A stretch of DNA of 64,000 bases, from positions 1 through 64,000 of the forward strand of contig NZ_JHVB01000007.1 of the NCBI RefSeq assembly GCF_000619925.1. The letters are read 5' to 3'. This DNA comes from Treponema sp. C6A8 (lineage in GTDB: Bacteria > Spirochaetota > Spirochaetia > Treponematales > Treponemataceae). The notes under the pieces are model-generated. The model was not told the DNA's origin. It searched no databases and was given only the letters and a program-made list of their open reading frames with translations. Made by a program: the position numbers and the translations under genes. How positions within the stretch are numbered: the stretch's first letter is position 1; each line of letters starts with the position of its first letter. Below are positions 49,399 to 57,871 of this stretch, piece by piece.

Positions 49399-52300
49399 TT
49401 AGTTAGAAGGACCTGTAGAGTTGTAAACAATTGTTTTACCTGTAAATGGTGATTTTTCATCAGAAGGAAGGGCATTCCACTGTGCTTCTGTACCCATATA
49501 ATATACGGTTGTAAATTTGTCACATCCATGCAAGAAATTTGTTGGGAAAATATCAAAGGTAACAGGGAATACTATATATTCAAGTGAAGAACAGTTCCAT
49601 ACTACACCGGAACCACCATTCGGATTTAAACCACCCTTAATATACTTCAAGTTATGGCATTCCTTAAATATGCCACCTGAGACTGGAATGCCTGCAGGAA
49701 GTATAATTCCTTCAAGAGCATCGCAACCTTCAAAAAGACCTGTTGAAGAAGTATCAGTCTGAACTCTGGCTGGCAATCTGGAAAGTCCTTTAAGGCCACT
49801 TAAATCAAGTGTGATTCTTACAGAGTCAGCATTTTTTCCCGAAATTATCTCGCCAATGTTTATAAGTTCATCAGCTGTTACAGAACCTGAAATCTTTACA
49901 GTTCCACTAGAAGTCATAGACGTGATATAACTTGTTGCCTCAGAAATTGTCATACCTTCTGCTATTTCTACAACTAATGCCGCATTGTAAGTTTTGCCGC
50001 TGTAAGTGCTGGTTATGTTGATTGTGTAATTGCCGGTTGGAAGTGAATTGCTCAGGATGATGTAATTGTCGCCGGCGGTGTAGGTGTAGTGACTTCCTTT
50101 TGTAAGTTCTTCGCCGCAGTAGGTGACTGAAGTAACTTTGTACTTAATCTGGCCGTCGCCTGTGCCGGATTCAATTGCGGTTTCAACACCGTCTTTTTTG
50201 CCTTTGGCGATGAACGTAAACTTCTTCTTATCCGCAGTTTTTGCAACTGCTGTCTTATCTGCGCTGATTTTGATTTCGTCGTAAACTGGAGCTATGGTGA
50301 TGCCACCGGTGCCGTTTACTGCCATGAAGGCTTCGCCGGAAGGTACGGCAGTATCGGGATCAGTTGTATCGTGGATTACAGGGTATTGTTTGCCATTATG
50401 ATAAGCTTCAAAATAAGTTGATGGTGCAACGCCGGCATTGTAGCCGCCTGTTGTATAGCCGTAGCCCGAAGTAATTGTTACTGAAGCTGATGAAGTTGGT
50501 TCAGTTTCTGTATCTATCCAGATATTTGCCTTGTCAGTACCTTTTGTAAGAGTACCGGTAACAGTTATTTTTGCTCCATTTGGAAGATACAGGTTAGAAG
50601 GATCACCGCTTACGCTGTGTGTGTTATCACAGATTTTTACGTTTCCTTTTATATTAAGTGTTGGGCAACTATTATTATCCTTGTTTAAATAAATACCGCC
50701 ACCAGATTTAGCCTTGTTTCCTGTAATAAGAACATCATTTCCTAGAGTGAGTGTTGTGTCTTTGCCAGAAAGATAGATACCGCCACCTTCGTCAGCAAGA
50801 CCGCCGGTAATTTTAAGATTTTCAATTGTTACAGGAATTTTAGTACCAATATATAATCCGCGGGCTCTTTTAGTGCCATCGTCTGAAAGCCCATTGATAA
50901 CATCCGTTGGATTTTCGTTCGAAGCAGACGCACCCCTGATTGTAATAGACTTAGCTTTAATTGTTGAACCGGCAGGCGGATCGATAATCTCCTGAGCATA
51001 ACCATCATTATTAGTACCATTATTAGTACCATTATTAGTACCATTGTTATTAACAGTTGTTGCTCTAAGTTCGCCGTCAATTAAGATTGTATAATCCACA
51101 TTTGTATCAGTTAAAGCTGTTGAAATTGCATCTTGAATTGTACGGAAAGGATCATTCTTAGTTCCGGTTGTAGTTGCAGCACTTGAACCAGATGTACTTA
51201 CATAAATCGGAGAATCAAGTACAATCTTTGTCTTGCTGGAAAGATTTGTCAGCCAGTCGGTATTTATAATTTTGAAGTAATCCTTGTATGGAGTAAGGTC
51301 AGTTACGTTTGTGCCGTCGGCCTGGGCAATTACAAGTCCACGCTTACCGTTAACTCCAATTCCCATTTCAAAAGTTGAAGTAAGAGCGCCGCCAACTGTT
51401 ATATAAGATGGAGTTTCACCACTTGCATATCTAAGCCAGATATCATTTTTACGGTAGCCTTTTACACCATCTATTCCATATGGAATTTTTGCAGAACCAC
51501 TGATAACAACCTTTGAATTTGGTTCTATATCCAGGGCACCACCGCTGACAGGTGTGCCATCTGTGTCCGTTTCTCTATGGCAGATATTATTAGAAATTTC
51601 ACCGCCGCTCATAAGGAAGACACCGTTTAAACCGACACGAAGGCCACCGCCAGTATTTAAAGCCTCATTATGATGAATCTTTGCAGAACCGCTCATTTCC
51701 ATGTAGCTGTGGTCAACTGTTACACCACCGCCGCCAGGCCCCCAGCCATAATCTACACTGGTTGATTTGTTGTGATGGATTTCTCCGCCCTTAAAATAAA
51801 AACGAACATTACAGTTTTCACCTTGTTGAGCAGCTGTACTGCCGGAACCAATCAGAACGCCGCCTCCCCAGTAACCAGTCGCATTATAGCTGATTTCGCC
51901 GCCGTTCATTGTAAGGGTTGATTCAGAGGTTGTACCAATCAGGTAGATTCCGCCACCACGACCACCGGTTCTGTTATAAGAAACAGAAGCTCCTGCTTCT
52001 ATTATGACTTTGCCTTTTGCACTGGCAATTCCGCCACCACCTGAATCTGTATCTGAATCACCATAACCTGCATTGTTGTGACAAACCTTAGAACCTTTCT
52101 TTAGGGTAAGGGTACCGCCGTTATTATAAATACCGCCACCGGCAGAAGAAGCTTTATTTCCGCAGTCAGAAGAGGTTGCAAGACTTTCTGTTGCATCACC
52201 AACAAGGGTACCGCTTTCAAGCGTTATGCTTGTTCCGCTTCCCATATAGATTCCGCCGCCATTTGCTCCGTTACCACCTGTAATTTTAATATTTTTAAAG

Positions 52301-53517
52301 GTGATTGGAACCGATGTTTCTATTGTAAAAACACTTCCTGATCCCTCTGCATCAAAGATATCCTGAGGGATGCTGGAAGAAAGGCCTCTGAGACCTTCAA
52401 TTGTAATTGATTTTGCCTTACTGTTGAGCTCTGATGAGATTGTCTGTGTTCCAGTCTGTTTTCCGGTTACGAAGATTTTATAGTTGGCATCTGCATTGGC
52501 ATTGACCATGATAATATCCATAGCGCGGTTGAGGCTGGCAAGAGGGGAGTAGGCGCTTCCTGTTCCTATGTCATATCCTTCTTCATCAAATTTTAAACTT
52601 CCGACACCTGTTTCACCAACATAAAAAACAGTACGGGCAAAAGATTTGCAAATATCCTGTGTCAGATTAAATTTGCCTGTCGAATCTATTAGAGAATCTG
52701 TGCTTCCGTTACTGCGCCAGCTGTTGGTTGTAAGGCCTGCAAAAACGTTAATTGCCTGAACGGTTGTATATTTTAGAATATCGTTTTCGTCATAAAAATT
52801 TAATACGACTGTATACGCCCCGGTGTTTATTGACGAAGCATTAAGTGTTGCTTTGAATCCATCGCCTACTAATGCAGTATTTACAGATGGAGCTGCATCA
52901 GACCAGCATGAATCAGAACATTCAGCAGTAACCTTAGTTCCATTTGGAACAGACATTTTCAGTTCGATAGAACCTGTACCTTCAGTTACAGGTACCGGGT
53001 TAAAGGTATGATTCAAAACCGGATTTTCCGTGGATAGGGTAGTTTCGTATTTGTCTGAAAAAATTATGGTATCAGAATCCTTTTTTTTGATTCCCGCTGT
53101 AATTATCCAGGTTTTTCCTGTTTCAAGTGTGATTGAAAAAGTTCCTTTTTTATATGAAGGATTAAAATCTCCGTCTCGTTTTTCAGTTGTTTTATTTTTG
53201 TTTACCGCTGTCGCAAAATATTTAACTTTATTAGGTTTATCATCATCATTATTATAGTTGAGTTCCGGGAGCGCTGAACGTGCATCAGTATTTGAATTTA
53301 TTTTTTGAAGTTCTGAAGCTATTTCCTGAGGCAGAGCGCCATCTGACTGAACGTTACCGGTAAAAGTTACGTAGCGGCCTTCAGCAGCTTGAGCCGGTCT
53401 TGCATCTGGTCCGCCAATATCATCAAAAAGATTGTTGCAGGAAAAACTAAATAAAGCGATAAAAATAATTAATGAGGATTTAAAAATATTTTTTAATTTC
53501 AATTTTAGAACTCTCAT
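49399..53517 (-). CDS. giant beta-helix surface lipoprotein with leucine-rich-repeat C-terminus
   Basis: A 1372-residue paralogue of the downstream gene. The signal ends FIALFSFSC with C27 as lipid site. It shares the opening (the GNVQSDGALPQEIASELQKI region), a Cache-free beta domain, and two beta-helix blocks with GGGIYMGSG, GGGIYNNG, GGRGGGIYLIG and GGGVTVDHS rungs. The C-terminus is different: about residues 1130-1220 are Ig-like and 1240-1370 contain BspA-type leucine-rich repeats (GLFEGCDALEGIILPAGIPV, FKECHNLKYIKGGL). Such LRRs bind host proteins or other bacteria in Treponema and Tannerella. A 12-base tandem repeat in the gene encodes NNGT units. Confidence 0.85.
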   Translation of the reverse strand: MRVLKLKLKNIFKSSLIIFIALFSFSCNNLFDDIGGPDARPAQAAEGRYVTFTGNVQSDGALPQEIASELQKINSNTDARSALPELNYNNDDDKPNKVKYFATAVNKNKTTEKRDGDFNPSYKKGTFSITLETGKTWIITAGIKKKDSDTIIFSDKYETTLSTENPVLNHTFNPVPVTEGTGSIELKMSVPNGTKVTAECSDSCWSDAAPSVNTALVGDGFKATLNASSINTGAYTVVLNFYDENDILKYTTVQAINVFAGLTTNSWRSNGSTDSLIDSTGKFNLTQDICKSFARTVFYVGETGVGSLKFDEEGYDIGTGSAYSPLASLNRAMDIIMVNANADANYKIFVTGKQTGTQTISSELNSKAKSITIEGLRGLSSSIPQDIFDAEGSGSVFTIETSVPITFKNIKITGGNGANGGGIYMGSGTSITLESGTLVGDATESLATSSDCGNKASSAGGGIYNNGGTLTLKKGSKVCHNNAGYGDSDTDSGGGGIASAKGKVIIEAGASVSYNRTGGRGGGIYLIGTTSESTLTMNGGEISYNATGYWGGGVLIGSGSTAAQQGENCNVRFYFKGGEIHHNKSTSVDYGWGPGGGGVTVDHSYMEMSGSAKIHHNEALNTGGGLRVGLNGVFLMSGGEISNNICHRETDTDGTPVSGGALDIEPNSKVVISGSAKIPYGIDGVKGYRKNDIWLRYASGETPSYITVGGALTSTFEMGIGVNGKRGLVIAQADGTNVTDLTPYKDYFKIINTDWLTNLSSKTKIVLDSPIYVSTSGSSAATTTGTKNDPFRTIQDAISTALTDTNVDYTILIDGELRATTVNNNGTNNGTNNGTNNDGYAQEIIDPPAGSTIKAKSITIRGASASNENPTDVINGLSDDGTKRARGLYIGTKIPVTIENLKITGGLADEGGGIYLSGKDTTLTLGNDVLITGNKAKSGGGIYLNKDNNSCPTLNIKGNVKICDNTHSVSGDPSNLYLPNGAKITVTGTLTKGTDKANIWIDTETEPTSSASVTITSGYGYTTGGYNAGVAPSTYFEAYHNGKQYPVIHDTTDPDTAVPSGEAFMAVNGTGGITIAPVYDEIKISADKTAVAKTADKKKFTFIAKGKKDGVETAIESGTGDGQIKYKVTSVTYCGEELTKGSHYTYTAGDNYIILSNSLPTGNYTINITSTYSGKTYNAALVVEIAEGMTISEATSYITSMTSSGTVKISGSVTADELINIGEIISGKNADSVRITLDLSGLKGLSRLPARVQTDTSSTGLFEGCDALEGIILPAGIPVSGGIFKECHNLKYIKGGLNPNGGSGVVWNCSSLEYIVFPVTFDIFPTNFLHGCDKFTTVYYMGTEAQWNALPSDEKSPFTGKTIVYNSTGPSN
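51005..51050. repeat. 12-bp tandem repeat within the lipoprotein gene
   Basis: Three near-perfect copies of ATTATTAGTACC lie at about 51007-51042, with a degenerate fourth. In the coding direction they specify N-N-G-T repeats between two beta-helix parts. A unit of 12 keeps the frame, so slippage would change linker length rather than break the gene. Confidence 0.75.
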
Positions 53518-53551
53518 ACGATTTTCTTAAAATATTATTATTTTGTTATTA

Positions 53552-53580
53552 ATTTTAATGCAATAATATAGAAATAACAA
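53552..53580 (-). promoter_or_regulatory. promoter of the two lipoprotein genes
   Basis: On the minus strand TTGTTA (53580-53575), a 17-base spacer and TAAAAT (53557-53552) lie 34 bases before the start at 53517. The upstream 160 bases to the end of cbiJE are AT-rich and hold no recognisable gene. Confidence 0.55.
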
Positions 53581-53739
53581 TTGTAAAAAGGGCCAAATCC
53601 AGAAAAAAAACTGTAATTGACACTTTTGTTGAAGTAGTGTATGATGGGTATATAAGTTATCTAATTCTTTATAATATATATATTTAGGTAGACAGAATAC
53701 ACATTATGGAAAGGCGGCTTATAACCCCAATTCTTTGAA

Positions 53740-55245
53740 TTAATACTCTATTATCCCGCAATAAAGGCCTGGAGCTGAAATTTTGGAGCATTCTTGCAGG
53801 GAAATTACCGAGAGTTTTTCATCTGAATAAGAAAGATTAAAGCCAAGGAAGATTTTCGCTTTTGAGATGTCTGCATCAGCAGATTTTGCCTGTAATAACT
53901 TTGAAATTTCTTCTGAAAGATCCTGCAGGTCTGAAAAAGTTGATGTAATAAAGAATATTTGTCTATTATTGTATACAATATCTGATAATTTATTAACCCA
54001 ATCAGCCTTTTTAACTCCGTGAAGGCTTAAAAATTCGTAATTCTGCCAGTTTTTATGGAATTTTGCGCATAAATACTGGACGCAGGAAATACCGGGAATG
54101 ATTTCAACTTGAGTGGCCGGTAGCTTTTCTGCTTCCTTGTAAAAGGCATCTGCGCCACTGTAAAAGCCTGTATCGCCGGAAAAGAGGACTACTGCACGGA
54201 TTTCCTGGCTGCAAGTTGAGCTTCGGGCTTCCTGCAAAATAGGAATTATGTCTTTTGCAAGGTATAATGGGTGGATTTTGGTAGTCGTAGCCAGGTTTCT
54301 GACTGTTTCAAGGACGCGTTCGGCGCCAAAAATGTAATCGGCCTCTGCAATCGCCTTTTTAGCGGCAAGTGTCAGGGTGTCAGGATTTCCCATTCCAGCG
54401 CCGGCAAGAGTAAGCTGAAGTTTTGGCGTAAAATTGATTTTTACACTAAGAATTTCTTCCAGACGGGCAAAAAGAGCGCTGAAATTTGAATAAATTTCGG
54501 CCTGAGAAGAAGAGTTTTGAGGCTTTTTTATGACAAAAGCTGGAATTCCGCATTCCCCGGAGGCTTCAAGTTTTTCCTGATAACCGCCGGCAGTGCCGCT
54601 TTCCTTTGTTACAAGAACTGAAATGCCGTATTGTCGGATAAGAGCGGCATTGGTTTCCTTTGAAAAAGGCCCCTGCATGGCAAGAATCTGGTTGCCCTGC
54701 AGTCCGTTATTAATGCATAGTTCCAGGCTTTCTGTTGAAGGAAGTGTCCGAACGACAAGGCGGGAGCGAATATCCTGGTCGGCACAGAAATCTGAGAGAT
54801 TTTTGGAGCCTGTGGTAAGAAGGATTTTTCCGCTGGTAGATTTTAGCGCAAGTGCACACTCCCCGGCATTCGTAAAGAGCCTGCATAAGGGGGAAGCTGC
54901 CTTAGTCGCAGCTTGCCGGTCGAACCGCAGGAGCGGGAGGCATTTTTTTACGTCTCCGGGGTGGACGGCTTCATTATATTGCTTGAGGGCTTGTGAAATA
55001 TTGTCAGAGACCTCGAGGGCAAAGGGATGAGTCGCATCAATTACGGCAGAAAATCCGTTGGACAGAAGGTAGAGCATTTCGGCTGTGGTAAGGCGGCCCT
55101 GGTGGATATGGAGACAGTCCTGGTCGGAAAGAAGTTCGCTTCCGTATTGGGTTGCAACGCAGACTTCGCAGGAGATTTTATTTTTTGCAAGGCAGAGGGC
55201 AAGCTCGCGGCCTTCGCTTGTACCGCCAAAAATCAGGACTTTCAT
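53740..55245 (-). CDS. cbiJE: fused precorrin-6A reductase and C5-methyltransferase, CbiJ-CbiE
   Basis: A 501-residue fusion. Residues 1-250 are CbiJ (VLIFGGTSEGRELALCLA, VIDATHPFALEVSDNI, KILLTTGSKNLSDFC), which reduces cobalt-precorrin-6A. From about residue 275 comes CbiE (LTLAGAGMGNPDTLTLAAKK, AVVLFSGDTGFYSGADAFYK, EIIPGISCVQYLCAKF), which methylates C5 of cobalt-precorrin-7. CbiE normally pairs with CbiT, which here is at 40832-41428 in the other cluster. The gene overlaps CbiH upstream by 4 bases and is the last gene of the operon. Confidence 0.92.
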   Translation of the reverse strand: MKVLIFGGTSEGRELALCLAKNKISCEVCVATQYGSELLSDQDCLHIHQGRLTTAEMLYLLSNGFSAVIDATHPFALEVSDNISQALKQYNEAVHPGDVKKCLPLLRFDRQAATKAASPLCRLFTNAGECALALKSTSGKILLTTGSKNLSDFCADQDIRSRLVVRTLPSTESLELCINNGLQGNQILAMQGPFSKETNAALIRQYGISVLVTKESGTAGGYQEKLEASGECGIPAFVIKKPQNSSSQAEIYSNFSALFARLEEILSVKINFTPKLQLTLAGAGMGNPDTLTLAAKKAIAEADYIFGAERVLETVRNLATTTKIHPLYLAKDIIPILQEARSSTCSQEIRAVVLFSGDTGFYSGADAFYKEAEKLPATQVEIIPGISCVQYLCAKFHKNWQNYEFLSLHGVKKADWVNKLSDIVYNNRQIFFITSTFSDLQDLSEEISKLLQAKSADADISKAKIFLGFNLSYSDEKLSVISLQECSKISAPGLYCGIIEY

Positions 55246-55988
55246 ATTTTATACCCGCGTTTTGTTATGAGTTTTGTACCGGCGGGCGTTTTTAGGATTT
55301 GAGACTGGGAATTTCCGATAAAAACGGTGGTAAACATGTCTACCAGGGCATTCTGGAGTTCACAAAGCATACAGGTGCAGGTTCTGGTACCGCTGCGGCC
55401 GATATTCTGGACGTAACCGCAGGCTCGTTCCGGTGAGGCGCCGGCTTTCAGCATAATTTCGCAGGCTTTTTTGAGGTAATCTGCGCGTTTGTGGCTGGAA
55501 GGATTGTAGATAGCGATGGCAAAATCACCTGTGATTGCAGCTTGAAGGCGGCGTTCGATTATTTCCCAGGGAGTAAGAAGATCGCTGAGGCTGATGACGC
55601 AAAAATCGTGATTAAGCGGCGCTCCAAGCTCTGCTGCCCCGCTTGTGGCTGCCGTAACCCCGGGAATTATGCTGATTTCTACCCCCTGCCAGGCAGAATT
55701 TTCGTTTTGCAGGGATAAAATCGGCTCTGCCATGCCGTAAACGCCTGCGTCTCCGCTGCAAATCATGGAAACGGTCTTTCCCTGCAGGGCAAAATCAAAG
55801 CAGAGCTTACAGCGTTCTATTTCCTTTCCCATTGAGGTCTGGGCGAATTCTTTATTTGGGAAGCTTTCACGTACAAGGTCTATATAAACTCCGTAGCCGA
55901 CAATTACATCTGAGGCTTCAAGAGCTGCGCGGGCTTCTATTGTCATGCCGTTGGTTTTGCCGGGGCCGATTCCTACTATATAAATCAT
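55242..55988 (-). CDS. cbiH: cobalt-precorrin-3 C17-methyltransferase, CbiH
   Basis: A 248-residue tetrapyrrole methylase: MIYIVGIGPGKTNGMTIEAR, VIVGYGVYIDLV, VSMICSGDAGVYGMAEPIL and the mid-domain IIPGVTAATSGAAELGAPLNHDF are those of CobJ/CbiH, and AIYNPSSHKRADYLKKACEI is specific. It performs C17 methylation with ring contraction. The start at 55988 gives the normal N-terminus and is 1 base after the CbiG stop. A longer frame to 56042 would run into CbiG. Confidence 0.93.
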   Translation of the reverse strand: MIYIVGIGPGKTNGMTIEARAALEASDVIVGYGVYIDLVRESFPNKEFAQTSMGKEIERCKLCFDFALQGKTVSMICSGDAGVYGMAEPILSLQNENSAWQGVEISIIPGVTAATSGAAELGAPLNHDFCVISLSDLLTPWEIIERRLQAAITGDFAIAIYNPSSHKRADYLKKACEIMLKAGASPERACGYVQNIGRSGTRTCTCMLCELQNALVDMFTTVFIGNSQSQILKTPAGTKLITKRGYKI

Positions 55989-55989
55989 G

Positions 55990-57048
55990 CTAATTCCTTG
56001 TTTCCCAGGTAATGATTTTTGGGATGCGCTCAGCAACTGCAAGTGTCATGCCGTCTGAGGCCGTTTTTTTTATTATAAGACGGCCCCCTTCTCCTGCGCA
56101 AGCCAGAGCGGCGCGTTCACAGACGTTTGAAATACCGGTAACTTCCTGCACGAAATCTGAACTTGAAAAACCGCTTTCCGGCTCCGGAATGAGTTTCAGC
56201 TGATCTGCTGTATAGGTTTTGAAATCTACGTGATAATATTGGGCAAGGTTTACCAGTCCGATTTCTGTTTTTTTCATGTCGATTGAAGAAATGGCAGAGA
56301 TATTTTCAAGAAAATTTTCCTTCTGAGAGTCCAGTGTAGCTTGCAAAAATCCCTTTAATTCTTCAAAAGTCTTTCCTTTTTTGCAGCCCATTCCGATACA
56401 GTATTTTTTTGGAATGAGAACCAGGGTGTCGGGGTCAGCTTGCAGGATTTCCCCTGCCCTCTGGTCTGTAAGGACAATTTCTACATCACAGGTCACCTGC
56501 TCGTCTTCATAGGCAATTACAATTGATTCGGGGATTGTTTCTTCTCCCAGGTCAAAATTGCGGGGAATCTTTATCCAGATTTCCTTTTTTGAAATGAATT
56601 TCTTTGCGACGGTTTTGATTGCATCGCGATTTATGATTCTGAGGGCGTTTTTTTGAGCAAAAACGTCAATTGAATAGACGTTATGTACGTCTGTAGAGGT
56701 TGTAATAACTGGAGTAGCACCGATTTTGGCCGCAATCATTCTTGCAAGTTCGTTGGCGCCGCCGATGTGGCCGCTTAAAATTGGAATCAGGTTACGGCCG
56801 CCCTCATCCATTACCATTACAGGGCTGTCTAGAAACTTATCTTTTACCAGAGGGGCAATAATGCGAACAGCAATCCCGACTGAGCCGATGAAAAGAATTG
56901 GAAGGCGTTTTGCAAACTGAGTTTTTGCCCATTCAGAAGGCTTTTCTTCGTGAGCTTTTGTAATCCAGATTATGTCCGGCAGCTGGAATTTCAGAACTTT
57001 TTCCCATTCCTGGCCGTTTTCGGAAAAAGAACAGACTGAAATAATCAT
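55990..57048 (-). CDS. cbiG: cobalt-precorrin-5A hydrolase, CbiG
   Basis: A 352-residue CbiG. The N-terminal region (FIGSVGIAVRIIAPLVKDKF, DEGGRNLIPILSGHIGGANE and VITTSTDVHN) and the C-terminal CobE-like region (LIPKKYCIGMGCKKGKTFEE, SIDMKKTEIGLVNLAQYY) both match. It opens the delta-lactone of cobalt-precorrin-5A, releasing acetaldehyde. It overlaps CbiF upstream by 4 bases. Confidence 0.93.
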   Translation of the reverse strand: MIISVCSFSENGQEWEKVLKFQLPDIIWITKAHEEKPSEWAKTQFAKRLPILFIGSVGIAVRIIAPLVKDKFLDSPVMVMDEGGRNLIPILSGHIGGANELARMIAAKIGATPVITTSTDVHNVYSIDVFAQKNALRIINRDAIKTVAKKFISKKEIWIKIPRNFDLGEETIPESIVIAYEDEQVTCDVEIVLTDQRAGEILQADPDTLVLIPKKYCIGMGCKKGKTFEELKGFLQATLDSQKENFLENISAISSIDMKKTEIGLVNLAQYYHVDFKTYTADQLKLIPEPESGFSSSDFVQEVTGISNVCERAALACAGEGGRLIIKKTASDGMTLAVAERIPKIITWETRN

Positions 57049-57857
57049 TTATTTGAGCCTCCTTCCCGGATTTTCCGGAATTCGGTTTCAAAATCTGGGG
57101 CATAGAGGCGGGATTTTTCGTAATTAAGAGTGCAGCTTCCCGAGTCATCAGTGCTCTTTACCGCCCCCTGAGCAAGAACCTTTCCCACAAGAATCAGCGC
57201 GGTTTTGGTAATTTTGTGTTCAGTGGCAGTTTTATGCAGTGTCGCCACCGTGCAGAAGTACTTTTCTTCATCCGGCCAAGTGGCTTTGTAAATTATTGCA
57301 GCAGGAGTTTCCGGCTCATATCCACCTTCAATCAGGCGGCGGGACAGTTCTTCTGTCATTCCGCTGCTCAAATAAATTGCCATAGTAGCACCATGAGCGG
57401 CAAAAGACTGAATGCTTTCTTTCTCAGGAACTTTGGTTTTTCCTTCCATACGGGTTATAATCAGCGATTGAGAAATGCCGGGAAGCGTATATTCAAGATT
57501 CAGGGAAGCAGCCGCTCCAAAACAGGCTGATACACCGGGTACACTTTCATAGGAAATGCCCAGACGGTCAAGTTCGTCCATCTGTTCGCGGACAGCACCG
57601 TAAAGGCTCTGGTCTCCTGTGTGCAGGCGGACGGTCATTTTACCGGCCTTCTCTGCCCTTTTTATAACTTCAATTACTTCTTCCAGCGTCATTTCTGCGC
57701 TGTTATGAATTTCGCAGCCGGTATGAGCGTAATCCAAAAGCATTGGGTTTACAAGGGAACCTGCATAGATGATGACGTCGGCTTTTTCTAAAAACCTCAT
57801 TCCGCGAAGAGTAATTAAATCTTCGGCACCACAGCCGGCTCCAACAAAATAAACCAT
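57045..57857 (-). CDS. cbiF: cobalt-precorrin-4 C11-methyltransferase, CbiF
   Basis: A 270-residue methylase: MVYFVGAGCGAEDLITLRGM is the CobM/CbiF start, then DVIIYAGSLVNPMLLDYAH, VRLHTGDQSLYGAVREQM and YESVPGVSACFGAAASLN. It adds the C11 methyl group. The start at 57857 is preferred as AGG stands just upstream and the protein begins like its relatives; a longer frame enters the FeoAB gene. It begins 14 bases after the FeoAB stop and is very likely cotranscribed with it. Confidence 0.93.
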   Translation of the reverse strand: MVYFVGAGCGAEDLITLRGMRFLEKADVIIYAGSLVNPMLLDYAHTGCEIHNSAEMTLEEVIEVIKRAEKAGKMTVRLHTGDQSLYGAVREQMDELDRLGISYESVPGVSACFGAAASLNLEYTLPGISQSLIITRMEGKTKVPEKESIQSFAAHGATMAIYLSSGMTEELSRRLIEGGYEPETPAAIIYKATWPDEEKYFCTVATLHKTATEHKITKTALILVGKVLAQGAVKSTDDSGSCTLNYEKSRLYAPDFETEFRKIREGGSNK

Positions 57858-57871
57858 AGTTTCGCCTGTCC

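Noticed and set aside
51005..51050. Possible CRISPR-like array
   Set aside because: The repeat unit is 12 bp, contiguous, without spacers and in frame inside a lipoprotein gene; no cas genes exist in the window.
46919..53257. Plus-strand open frames opposite the two giant lipoproteins
   Set aside because: They are short, lack ribosome sites and mirror the low-complexity glycine-rich repeats of the minus-strand genes.
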